Shown piece after piece: positions 44,244 through 53,236 of a stretch of DNA of 64,000 nucleotides; the first letter of the stretch is position 1; each line of letters begins with the position of its first letter. The DNA is taken from positions 496,001-560,000 of the forward strand of contig NZ_CANMTX010000004.1 of the NCBI RefSeq assembly GCF_947500985.1. Reading direction: 5' to 3'. Source of the DNA: an uncultured Maribacter sp. Lineage in GTDB: Bacteria; Bacteroidota; Bacteroidia; Flavobacteriales; Flavobacteriaceae. The notes under the pieces are model-generated. The model did not search any database, had not been told where the DNA came from, and worked only from the letters and a program-made list of their open reading frames with translations. A program made the position numbers and the translations under genes.

Positions 44244-45986
44244 TTACTTAGTTATGTTAATGATACTTCCACAAGTCAACATTTCATCTCCATAATATGG
44301 ATTTCGAATATCCTTATCTTTACTTAGCCAAAAAGCACCTTTATTTTTATTTGCCATAGGACATTTTTGCAAATATAGTATGGGATCAACATTCTCAATA
44401 TTCATAGCAATGGGCACTAAATTTTCATTCAGAATTACAAAATGGTCACGTTGATTTTCCAGATTATCATTTTCTACAATGGCGTCAAACATTTTAATAG
44501 TTTTATTTAAGTGTGCTTGCTCCATCTTTCCTAAACCACTAATATCTATAGATTTTAAGGCCTTGGATGTCTCTTTTGCAAAAGCGGCAACTTGGTTAGC
44601 ATTGTTTGAGACAAATGCATCTTTCATTTGAAGATAGGATGTGAGCACTTTTTCAAAGTCCTTCTGAAAACTTGATGGTAAGTCTATTATCATTTGAGAC
44701 AATGACATATCCGATGTTTCCTTTTTGCTCATGTTCATCATCGATTTTTTCCCTTGTAATTGTGCGGCGGCATCTACTGAGAATGTTCCATTTGTCACGA
44801 TTTCATCGCCATTTTCAAGCCCTTCTTTTACCCTAAAATTTTCTCCATTACGATTCGCAATCACAATTTCACGCATTTCAAAAATTGGTTCGTTAGGATT
44901 GGTCTTTATATACACCAATGAGCGTTCTCCTGTCCACATCACTGCACTTGCAGGAACGGTAATTAAATCGTCATTCATTTTGGATTCTCCTTTGAGTTTG
45001 CCCGTGACAAACATTCCTGGCTTAAATAGGACATCTATATTTTTAAGTGTTGCTCTTACGGTAACAGTACGCGTTGCGTTGTTCAGCATAGGGTCAATAA
45101 AAGAAATCGTGGCGTCAAATTCTTTATTGGCATAGGCATTGGTTACTATCATCATTTTCTGACCTACTTTTAGATTAGAGATTTGACTTTCGTAGGCATC
45201 AAATTCTGCCCAAACTGAATTCAAATTACTCACTTTTAAAATTGGTTGACCTTGTTTTACATAGTCTCCTTCTCTTGCCGCAACTTCTGAGACAGTTCCT
45301 GAAACAGTAGCATAAATGGGGAAATTATCACGAACCTTCCCAGAAGTTTCAATAGCATTAATTTGACTTTCTGAAAGCTTCCAGAGTTTCAACTTGTTTC
45401 GCACAGCTTTATACAAAGCAGGTTGCGATTCTTTTAAAGCAGTCGTAGTTAAAAGCTCTTGTTGTGCCGCTACTAAATTAGGCGCATAAATAGTAGCCAG
45501 TAATTGACCACGATTTACTTTTTGACCTTCATAGCTTACATTCAATTTTTCCAGACGACCATCAAAATAGCTTGCTTGTACAGCGTTATTTTCTTCGTTT
45601 GTAGCAATCTTTCCTGAGAGTGAGATCATTCCGTCTTCATCAGAAGGTGCACCACTACCTACAACTGTAGTTTGAATATTGGCCAGCGCCATTGCGTTAT
45701 CTGTCATTTTTATCTCATTCAAAGCGAGACCTTCAGCGCCAGACTCAGCAGGTATCAAGTCCATCCCGCATATAGGACAGTCGCCTGCTTCTGGTTGCAT
45801 AATCTGTGGGTGCATTGAGCAAGTCCACATTTGGTTTGCCGTATCGCTAGAGTGGTTGTGGGAATCTGACATATTAGACGAATCCTTGCTTGCGTCAACA
45901 TCAATCTCAGAATTTCCGAAAATGAGCCAGCCTGCAAATAATCCCACTATTACTGCGACTGCTATATATAATATGTTTTTGTTCAT
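44244..45986 (-). CDS. cusB: CusB-type periplasmic adaptor with metal-binding head and DUF3347 tail
   Basis: 580 residues. N-terminal anchor, then a heavy-metal-binding domain (about 53-78: WTCSMHPQIMQPEAGDCPICGMDL). The adaptor body follows (barrel-sandwich halves around SYDGRLEKLNVSYEGQK-like and IYATVSGTVSEVAAREGDYV), with a membrane-proximal domain. Residues about 425-580 are a DUF3347 domain ending NPYYGDEMLTCG, paralogous to the stand-alone protein at 49636. Connects CusA to CusC for copper/silver efflux. Last gene of the copper operon. Confidence 0.85.
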   Translation of the reverse strand: MNKNILYIAVAVIVGLFAGWLIFGNSEIDVDASKDSSNMSDSHNHSSDTANQMWTCSMHPQIMQPEAGDCPICGMDLIPAESGAEGLALNEIKMTDNAMALANIQTTVVGSGAPSDEDGMISLSGKIATNEENNAVQASYFDGRLEKLNVSYEGQKVNRGQLLATIYAPNLVAAQQELLTTTALKESQPALYKAVRNKLKLWKLSESQINAIETSGKVRDNFPIYATVSGTVSEVAAREGDYVKQGQPILKVSNLNSVWAEFDAYESQISNLKVGQKMMIVTNAYANKEFDATISFIDPMLNNATRTVTVRATLKNIDVLFKPGMFVTGKLKGESKMNDDLITVPASAVMWTGERSLVYIKTNPNEPIFEMREIVIANRNGENFRVKEGLENGDEIVTNGTFSVDAAAQLQGKKSMMNMSKKETSDMSLSQMIIDLPSSFQKDFEKVLTSYLQMKDAFVSNNANQVAAFAKETSKALKSIDISGLGKMEQAHLNKTIKMFDAIVENDNLENQRDHFVILNENLVPIAMNIENVDPILYLQKCPMANKNKGAFWLSKDKDIRNPYYGDEMLTCGSIINITK

Positions 45987-46095
45987 AATAAAAATTGTTT
46001 AATGTGTAGCACGATGTGTGTTAGGGATAGTAGCGGCATCCTTTTTTTGCTATTTCTGCAAACAAAAGATATAGCGAAAAGACTGCTCGAACGCT

Positions 46096-46587
46096 CTATT
46101 TCTGATTTTGCAATCGGTCAATCATTTGTTTCATTTCTTCTATCTCCTTCTTTTGAGCTTTAATGATATCATTGGCTAATTTTTTCACTTCAGGGTCTTG
46201 AATATTTGCACGCTCACTGGTTAATATTGCTATCGAGTGGTGCGGTATCATAGCTTTCATCCAGAGTACATCGCCCACAGTTGATTTTTGGTCACGTACC
46301 AGTCCTAGCGCACCAACAAATAGAACAATACTTCCTAAAACTATGGTAACATTTTTCTTTTTATTTTGATACATATTTCGCATTGCCACAAACATTATTA
46401 TGGCCATCGCTGCAATACCTAAACAGCTCATATAAAACCTTGTGAGGCTAAAATATACGTGTTCGATTGCATAGGTGTTTAGATACATCGTGATGTACAT
46501 TGCTATAAAGGATGCCACGAGCATACCAACAAATTTTGAGTAATTTCCTTTTTTCATTTCTCCGTGATTGTTCTCTTTTGAATTCAT
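46096..46587 (-). CDS. DUF305-family membrane protein
   Basis: 163 residues, three membrane helices, then a DUF305-type segment with MKAMIPHHSIAILTSERANI and ELKKLANDIIKAQKKEIEEM-like helix. DUF305 proteins are common in copper islands; the His pair may bind metal. It lies 19 bases after copA. Confidence 0.75.
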   Translation of the reverse strand: MNSKENNHGEMKKGNYSKFVGMLVASFIAMYITMYLNTYAIEHVYFSLTRFYMSCLGIAAMAIIMFVAMRNMYQNKKKNVTIVLGSIVLFVGALGLVRDQKSTVGDVLWMKAMIPHHSIAILTSERANIQDPEVKKLANDIIKAQKKEIEEMKQMIDRLQNQK

Positions 46588-46606
46588 TTCTAATGGCTTT
46601 TAGTTT

Positions 46607-49108
46607 TTAATTAATTGATTTTGTTCTCAGCCTTAGCGCATTTGCAATTACCGAAACCGAACTGAAACTCATTGCTAAAGCGGCAATCATTGGCGATAAT
46701 AATATTCCAAAAAATGGGAATAAAACTCCTGCTGCAATGGGTACACCGAGGGTATTGTATATCAATGCAAAAAATAGATTTTGCTTGATGTTCTTCATTA
46801 CGGCGTGGCTTAAATTCTTTGCTTTGACAATGCCGTGTAAATCTCCTTTTACAAGGGTAATCATAGCACTTTCAATAGCCACATCGGTTCCTGTTCCCAT
46901 TGCGATACCTACATCACTTTTGGCAAGAGCCGGTGCATCGTTGATACCATCGCCAGCAATTGCGACAACTTTGCCTTGTTCCTGCAATTTTGTTACTTCT
47001 TTAAGTTTGTCTTCTGGCAACATACCTGCTTTGAAATCAGCAAGATTAAGTTCGCTCGCTACGGCTTTTGCCGTATCGTGGTTATCGCCTGTTAGCATTA
47101 TCACAGCGATGCCTTGATCTTGTAATTCCTTGATTGCTTTGGCACTTGTTTGTTTAATCTTATCTCCAATAACTACATAGCCTGATACTTCGCCATCTAT
47201 AGCCAGATAAGAAACTGTTTTCCCTTGTCTTTGAAAGGATTGCGCTTCGGTTTCCATTTTTGATGAAATGGTGGCTTTTGCGTATTCCATCATTTTGGCA
47301 TTTCCTAAGTCTAATTTTTTGCCATCAACCGTTCCTTCTACGCCTTTTCCGGTTACTGCGCTGAAGTTTTCTGTTTTTGATATTTCAACATTCTGTTTCT
47401 TACCGTATTTCACGGTAGCTTCGGCAAGTGGATGTTCGCTAGAACTGTTTAGGGATGCAATTAAATGTAGCATCTGGCTTTCGCTAAATCTGTCTCCAAA
47501 AACTCCTATTTTCTCAACGGTTGGTTTCCCTTCGGTTATCGTACCTGTCTTATCCACAATCAAGGTATCTACCTTGTCCATTTTCTCCAAAGCTTCGGCA
47601 TTTTTAATCAATACACCGTTTTGCGCTCCCTTACCAACACCCACCATTACGGACATAGGCGTAGCCAATCCTAGAGCACAGGGACAAGCAATTATCAATA
47701 CTGCAATGGCATTTACTAGTGCATATACATACGCCGGTTCTGGACCCCAAACAGCCCAAACCCCAAAAGTGATTAACGAAATGATGACCACTACTGGTAC
47801 AAAATATCCTGAAACGGTATCTGCCAACTTTTGAATGGGTGCACGACTGCGACTAGCATCGTTTACCATATGTATGATTTGAGAAAGTAAGGTATCGCTG
47901 CCCACTTTTTCTGCTTTCATTAAAAAGGACTGATTTCCGTTTATAGTACCGCTACTTACTTTATCATTTTCAATCTTATCTACTGGAATTGGCTCTCCCG
48001 AAATCATCGATTCATCTACGGTTGTTCTACCTTCCGTGATGCTACCATCCACGGGGATTTTATCGCCTGGTTTTACACGTAGAAAATCTCCTTTTTCAAT
48101 GGTATCGATAGAAACTTCCTCTTCTTTGCCATCGACCACACGTACGGCTTTGTTAGGCGCAAGCTTTAATAATTCCTTTACTGCGGAATTGGTTTTACTG
48201 TGTGCCCTAGCTTCTAAAACCTGACCCATTAATACTAGCGTAAGTATGACCGTTGCAGCTTCAAAGTACACGTGGACTGCACCATATTCGGTCTTAAACT
48301 GTTCAGGAAAAAAATCAGGAAATAACATCCCGAATACACTAAATAACCAAGCTACACCAGCACCGATGCCAATAAGCGTAAACATATTGAGATTCCACGT
48401 TTTGATACTGCGATACGCACGTTCAAAAAACATCCAAGTCGCATAAAACACCACAGGAATGGATAATGCAAACTGAATCCAATTCCACGATTTTTGTTCC
48501 ATTACATCGTATAATGGATTATCGGGAATCATCTCGCTCATTGCGATTAAGAAAATAGGTAACGTAAAAGCTACAGCTATCCAGAATTTCTTCAGTAATT
48601 TTTTATAGGTCTTCTCTTCTGCGGAAAGGTCTGGTTGCATAGGTACTAAATCCATTCCGCAAATGGGACAAGCTCCAGCTTCGTCCTTAACAATATCGGG
48701 ATGCATAGGACAAGTCCATTGTTCTAATGTTGTTACAGAAAGATTTTGCTCTTCTACTAAATCCATTCCACATACAGGACAATCGCCAGATTTATCATAG
48801 GTTTTATCACCTTCGCAATGCATCGGACAATAAAATGTACCAGTTCCTTTGCCTTTGGTCTTTTCCTTTTTGGATTCTTTCGCTTTATGATGCTCTCCTA
48901 ATTTATGTAAGCTATAAGAACCACCATCATCTTGCATTGCTTTTTGAAACGTCTCGATAGAAATATGAGATTCCATTTCGATAGATGCTTCAGCTTTTTC
49001 TAAATTTACCGAAACATTAGTCACACCTTCCACTTTATAAAGTGTTTGCTCTACGTGATTTAGACAGCCGTTGCAGGTCATTCCGTGTATGTGATAAGTA
49101 TGTTTCAT
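46607..49108 (-). CDS. copA: Copper-translocating P1B ATPase with HMA and two metal-binding heads
   Basis: 833 residues from the ATG at 49106-49108; a start at 49150 would add 14 residues before the HMA domain. HMA domain (GMTCNGC, Cys12 and Cys15), then two heavy-metal-binding domains (YCPMHCEGDKT...CPVCGMDL and WTCPMHPDIVKD...CPICGMDL). Membrane core with CPC (IIACPCALGLATPMSV), DKTGTITEG, GDGINDAPAL. Exports Cu+ from the cytosol; the CPC-ALGLATP and final helix pattern are of the Cu+ type. Confidence 0.9.
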   Translation of the reverse strand: MKHTYHIHGMTCNGCLNHVEQTLYKVEGVTNVSVNLEKAEASIEMESHISIETFQKAMQDDGGSYSLHKLGEHHKAKESKKEKTKGKGTGTFYCPMHCEGDKTYDKSGDCPVCGMDLVEEQNLSVTTLEQWTCPMHPDIVKDEAGACPICGMDLVPMQPDLSAEEKTYKKLLKKFWIAVAFTLPIFLIAMSEMIPDNPLYDVMEQKSWNWIQFALSIPVVFYATWMFFERAYRSIKTWNLNMFTLIGIGAGVAWLFSVFGMLFPDFFPEQFKTEYGAVHVYFEAATVILTLVLMGQVLEARAHSKTNSAVKELLKLAPNKAVRVVDGKEEEVSIDTIEKGDFLRVKPGDKIPVDGSITEGRTTVDESMISGEPIPVDKIENDKVSSGTINGNQSFLMKAEKVGSDTLLSQIIHMVNDASRSRAPIQKLADTVSGYFVPVVVIISLITFGVWAVWGPEPAYVYALVNAIAVLIIACPCALGLATPMSVMVGVGKGAQNGVLIKNAEALEKMDKVDTLIVDKTGTITEGKPTVEKIGVFGDRFSESQMLHLIASLNSSSEHPLAEATVKYGKKQNVEISKTENFSAVTGKGVEGTVDGKKLDLGNAKMMEYAKATISSKMETEAQSFQRQGKTVSYLAIDGEVSGYVVIGDKIKQTSAKAIKELQDQGIAVIMLTGDNHDTAKAVASELNLADFKAGMLPEDKLKEVTKLQEQGKVVAIAGDGINDAPALAKSDVGIAMGTGTDVAIESAMITLVKGDLHGIVKAKNLSHAVMKNIKQNLFFALIYNTLGVPIAAGVLFPFFGILLSPMIAALAMSFSSVSVIANALRLRTKSIN

Positions 49109-49182
49109 ATAATTTATATTGTGCCTGATGCGGGAAGGTCTATTAACCAACCATCAAAGAATTTACCCTCCCAAATCAGGAC

Positions 49183-49635
49183 TTAATTTTTTATTTTCAA
49201 ATTATTCATATAATTGATAATCTCATTTTTTGCTAGAGAATCCAATTTAGCACCTCTATGGATTAGCGTATAACTATCCATAGGCATCTCTCCATTTTCA
49301 ATTTGTTTAATAATTGAGCGTAGCTTACTATTTTTTTTCCTATCAGAATAGTTTTTCCATTCATTGAAATTAAGTTCGGATTTTCCTTCTTTAATATGAT
49401 TTTCTAAAAACCAAGCAACTGGCTGCACCTTATTATACCAAGGGTAGTTAGTGTTATTACTATGGCAATCGTAACAAGACACCTTTAACTGATTCTGGAT
49501 AGCAATTGGCACTTCATTGACCAACATAAAATCTGTTTGTGGTGTTACATCATTTTGATTAGGTTCTGTGGGTACAAATTGTATACCCACAAGAACGACC
49601 AATGCAATAATTGCAATGACTTTTAGAATCTTCAT
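49183..49635 (-). CDS. Haem-binding (cytochrome c-like) domain protein
   Basis: 150 residues. N-terminal membrane anchor or signal (residues 1-22), then SCYDCHSNNTNYPWYNKVQP, a CxxCH haem site with Cys54, Cys57 and His58, as in haem-binding domain PF14376. A distal methionine may be in GEMPMDSY. It starts immediately after the DUF3347 gene. Possibly passes electrons to the multicopper oxidase (inference). Confidence 0.78.
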   Translation of the reverse strand: MKILKVIAIIALVVLVGIQFVPTEPNQNDVTPQTDFMLVNEVPIAIQNQLKVSCYDCHSNNTNYPWYNKVQPVAWFLENHIKEGKSELNFNEWKNYSDRKKNSKLRSIIKQIENGEMPMDSYTLIHRGAKLDSLAKNEIINYMNNLKIKN

Positions 49636-50226
49636 TTAGTTTATTTCTCGTTGTACTTTACCACACTTCAACATCTTGCTACCATAGTAAGGGTTTCTTA
49701 CTTCTTCTTTGGTGCTCAACCAAGCAGTTCCACCATCGTACATCGGGCAAAACTGTTCATATAATTTAGTCGCTGTTCCTGTAATAGCAACCATATCTGT
49801 AATATCCTTGCTTAAAATTTTAAAATGCTCCCGCTGATGCTTGATATCACTTTCTGAAATATGTTCAGCGTGTTCCGTAGCATCTTCGATGATGTCTATT
49901 AATTCCTTTTGCTGACTTTCAGAATATGTTGACTTGTCAAGATTGCCAAGTGATTTAGCAAGTGTTCCACCGAGCATCTTAGCCTTGTCATTTTCATCTC
50001 CTACTAGCGCATCTTTAAGATTAAAATAATCTTTTAAAATAGCTTCTGCCATTGCGTTTTGAGAATTATTCATTGCCATATTTTTTGAGCTATCCATATT
50101 TTCTTGCATTACTTCATTGCTAGCAGACGAAGGTGCTTCATTCTTATTAGCATCTTTACAAGACACGGTTAAAATCATTGTAGCGACTAAGGCTACTGTT
50201 CTAATACTTCTTTTAATTGTTTTCAT
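49636..50226 (-). CDS. DUF3347 lipoprotein
   Basis: 196 residues with a lipoprotein signal (ILTVSC), a low-complexity linker with several Met and Asn, and a DUF3347 domain (about 65-196) ending NPYYGSKMLKCGKV. It resembles the tail of CusB in the same operon (NPYYGDEMLTCGSI), so one derives from the other's family. A periplasmic copper-binding role is inferred. Confidence 0.72.
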   Translation of the reverse strand: MKTIKRSIRTVALVATMILTVSCKDANKNEAPSSASNEVMQENMDSSKNMAMNNSQNAMAEAILKDYFNLKDALVGDENDKAKMLGGTLAKSLGNLDKSTYSESQQKELIDIIEDATEHAEHISESDIKHQREHFKILSKDITDMVAITGTATKLYEQFCPMYDGGTAWLSTKEEVRNPYYGSKMLKCGKVQREIN

Positions 50227-50257
50227 TTTTATTTGTTTTATTGTTAATATTATTTAC

Positions 50258-52594
50258 TTAAAATCTTACTGATAATCCTCCACCGGCACCAAAACGGTTA
50301 TCGTAACTCGCCATAAGAGAAAAGTTTCTTGATAGCATATATTCAGCTCCTGCACTCCATACTGTTTCTGAAGTAAAGTCTTTATTCATAGGTAGGTCAT
50401 CTACGAAACCTAAATCTATTTGGTATTCATAATAACCGAATACAGACAGTTTTGGGAAAATCATTATACTGCGACCTACACCAATTCTTGGTCTTAATTT
50501 ATTATCAACACGCACATCTAAATTGAATAAGTAGGGCGTTAAATAGCGAACACCAACAACTGCCGTTGTGCTAAACTCATTTAAGCTATCACGTGTTGAA
50601 TTCTCAATGTTTACACCACCAAAAACTCGTAAATAATCGTGTAGATACCGTTCATACGTGAATTCTCCTTCCAGATTTTCATTCCATCCATATTCAAAAG
50701 AAGCATTAAATTGATTTCTAATATTAGAGGTCATCAAATTAAAACCAGTAGTATGCGACGCTGCATCTACCAGTCCCCAAGAATACCATTTGTTGGTTTC
50801 TTCAATAATTTTAGAAGCTGGAAATTCATCCATTCTTGGGTCTCGTGGCGTATCATAAGACACTACTCTTGCCATACCACCCATCATATGATATAAAATG
50901 TGGCAATGGAAAAACCAGTCTCCAGCCTCATCGCCATTATTTCCATAAAACTCGATAGTCATTTCTTCCATTGGGGGCACATTTACCGTGTGCTTTAATG
51001 GCGAGTACTCTCCATTTTCATTAAGTACTCTAAAGAAGTGACCGTGTAAGTGCATTGGGTGGTGCATCATCGTCAGGTTATTGAATGTAATGCGCGTTAC
51101 CTCCTTATTATTTATTTTGATATTATCAGCCTCAGATAGTGGTACACCATTCATACTCCAGATGTAACGATTCATATTACCAGTAAGATTTAGTAATATT
51201 TCCTTAACGGGAACATCTTTGTCGTATGTTGTTTTGCTGGGCGACTTCAAATAATCATAATTGTATTCGGCAAATAGATCCATTCCCTCCATCTTCATTC
51301 CTGGCATAGAATTCTCTTTCTTCATATTCATTCCAGACATTGTTTTGTCTTTCTTCATATCCATTCCAGACATTTTTGAATGATCCATCTTCATACCTTT
51401 CATTTTAGAATGATCCATTTTCATCTCTCCATCCATTTTCATTCCTTCCATTTTATCCATCTGCATCCCGTATTCCTCTTTCATCTCAAAACGCTCATCC
51501 TTACCTGGCTGAAATTTTAAGGCGTGTGCACCCATTTTCATATCCATTTTAGCCATTTTCTGCATCATCCCGATTTTATCTGGTCGAGCAACATCCATTG
51601 CAGGTAAAATTGTACCATTACCTATAAAAGCAGAGGCTGTACCAGAACCATCTTGTGCAGTAATTCTAAATTCCATCTTACCTTCTTTTGGTACCGTGAC
51701 AATAAAATCATACGTTTCGGCTACTCCTATAAAAGTTTTATTTCTTTCGACAGGAACCACATCTAATCCATCTGAAGAAACCAGTACAGGTATCTCTCCT
51801 CCAAACGTCATCCAAAAAGAGGTAGAAGCTCCTCCATTAATCATTCGCAGTCTTATTTTCTCACCAGCTTTAAATTCTGGATAGTCAATGCTTTCTTCTC
51901 CATTAATTAAAAATGCAGGATAATATACATCTGCTATATCTGCACCTTCCATACGTTGCCTCCAAAAATTGAGTTGTGCTCCAAAAGCGCCACGCGCAAT
52001 TACTTGATTTAAAGGTGTAGCTGTTCCTTTTTTAATACTGTACCATTCATTCCCACGCTTTAAATTACGCAGAACGTTCATCGGCTTTTCATTCGTCCAG
52101 TCAGATAAGACCAACACCAATTCTTTGTCATAATCCAACACTTTTTCTTTAGGCTGAATAACAATGGAACCGTATACGCCGCTTTGTTCTTGTAACATTG
52201 TATGGGAATGGTACCAATAGGTTCCAGATTGTTTGATAGGAAATTCGTATTTCTGTGTATGTCCTGGTTCTATAGGTGGTGTATTTAAGTACGGTACACC
52301 ATCGTAAAAGTTAGGAAGTAAAAGTCCGTGCCAATGCACTGAGGTTTCTACACTCATTTCATTTTTTACATATATTATTGCATATTCACCTTCTGTAAAC
52401 TCTAAAGTTGGACCGGGAATTGTCCCGTTAACGGTCATTCCCACAACATCTTTGCCTGCTTTATTCACAGTAGCCTCACGCAAGGTAATAGTGTGTTCTC
52501 TTACTGGAAGGTTATCTATATTTCCTTGTGTGTCTTGTGCATAAACACCTGTAGTTAACTCAATTAGAAACAACAAAATTATTTTAGTTTTCAT
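50258..52594 (-). CDS. Multicopper oxidase fused to a CopB-like outer-membrane barrel
   Basis: 778 residues with a signal peptide. The copper motifs are all present: HWHGLLLPN, WYHSHTMLQEQSGVYG, HPMHLHGHFF and WFFHCHILYHMMGG. A Met-rich stretch (51290-51570, repeats such as MKMDHSKM and MSGM) lies between cupredoxin domains 2 and 3. From about residue 600 to the end there is a beta-barrel-like segment with alternating strands and a terminal Phe (GGGLSVRF), like CopB/OmpW. Oxidises Cu+ to Cu2+ in the periplasm; the barrel may hold it at the outer membrane. Confidence 0.8.
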   Translation of the reverse strand: MKTKIILLFLIELTTGVYAQDTQGNIDNLPVREHTITLREATVNKAGKDVVGMTVNGTIPGPTLEFTEGEYAIIYVKNEMSVETSVHWHGLLLPNFYDGVPYLNTPPIEPGHTQKYEFPIKQSGTYWYHSHTMLQEQSGVYGSIVIQPKEKVLDYDKELVLVLSDWTNEKPMNVLRNLKRGNEWYSIKKGTATPLNQVIARGAFGAQLNFWRQRMEGADIADVYYPAFLINGEESIDYPEFKAGEKIRLRMINGGASTSFWMTFGGEIPVLVSSDGLDVVPVERNKTFIGVAETYDFIVTVPKEGKMEFRITAQDGSGTASAFIGNGTILPAMDVARPDKIGMMQKMAKMDMKMGAHALKFQPGKDERFEMKEEYGMQMDKMEGMKMDGEMKMDHSKMKGMKMDHSKMSGMDMKKDKTMSGMNMKKENSMPGMKMEGMDLFAEYNYDYLKSPSKTTYDKDVPVKEILLNLTGNMNRYIWSMNGVPLSEADNIKINNKEVTRITFNNLTMMHHPMHLHGHFFRVLNENGEYSPLKHTVNVPPMEEMTIEFYGNNGDEAGDWFFHCHILYHMMGGMARVVSYDTPRDPRMDEFPASKIIEETNKWYSWGLVDAASHTTGFNLMTSNIRNQFNASFEYGWNENLEGEFTYERYLHDYLRVFGGVNIENSTRDSLNEFSTTAVVGVRYLTPYLFNLDVRVDNKLRPRIGVGRSIMIFPKLSVFGYYEYQIDLGFVDDLPMNKDFTSETVWSAGAEYMLSRNFSLMASYDNRFGAGGGLSVRF

Positions 52595-52666
52595 TTTAGC
52601 TTTTATTTTGTAGACACGAAATTACTCTTGATTTAAAGCTTTTTGTATCACAATTATGGTTCTTAT

Positions 52667-53233
52667 CTACCTAATTTGGTCTAAGGCGTTTCTTATGCTT
52701 TTTTGACTATTCTTATATTCCGTTAAACTCATACCAGTTTCATTCTTAAATAGCCTACTTAAATGATTGACATTGCTATAATCAAGTAGTTGTGAAATTT
52801 CTGTAAAGTTGTTTTCTTGTAATTGTATCAACTCTTTTACTTTTTCTATTTTTAACTTGATAAAGTATTTTTCTATAGTTATACTTTCATTAAATGAAAA
52901 AATCTTACTGATTTTTGAGTACTCGATACTCATCGTGCTTTCTAAATATTTAGAGAGAGTTTTTTCCAATTGTAAAGGCAGTTTTTGCAGTAACTTGATG
53001 AGTTCAATTTTAATTTGTTCTACTAGTTGCTGGTCTTGAGCAAGTAGAATTTCAAAACCATTATTTTCTAAAATCGTTTTTATATTATTAAAATCATCTT
53101 TATATCTCTCTTCATAGATTATAGAGCCTAATTGAATATGCTTTAATTGAATACCTAATATTTCAACATCCCTCTGAATTGCTTTAATACAGCGATTACA
53201 CACCATATTTTTTATGAATAATTTCTTTTCCAT
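52667..53233 (-). CDS. AraC-family regulator with HMA-like metal-sensing head
   Basis: 188 residues. N-terminal MEKKLFIKNMVCNRCI resembles an HMA motif (Cys12 and Cys15); the C-terminal half is a double HTH (KFIKLKIEKVKELI, then LLDYSNVNHLSRLFKNETGMSLTEYK). A one-component copper sensor and regulator, in the operon after cusC. It probably controls the copper operon. Confidence 0.78.
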   Translation of the reverse strand: MEKKLFIKNMVCNRCIKAIQRDVEILGIQLKHIQLGSIIYEERYKDDFNNIKTILENNGFEILLAQDQQLVEQIKIELIKLLQKLPLQLEKTLSKYLESTMSIEYSKISKIFSFNESITIEKYFIKLKIEKVKELIQLQENNFTEISQLLDYSNVNHLSRLFKNETGMSLTEYKNSQKSIRNALDQIR

Positions 53234-53236
53234 CGG

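Noticed and set aside
46737-48446. Several plus-strand frames opposite copA
   Set aside because: They are antisense shadows of a highly conserved ATPase gene and show no protein-like features.
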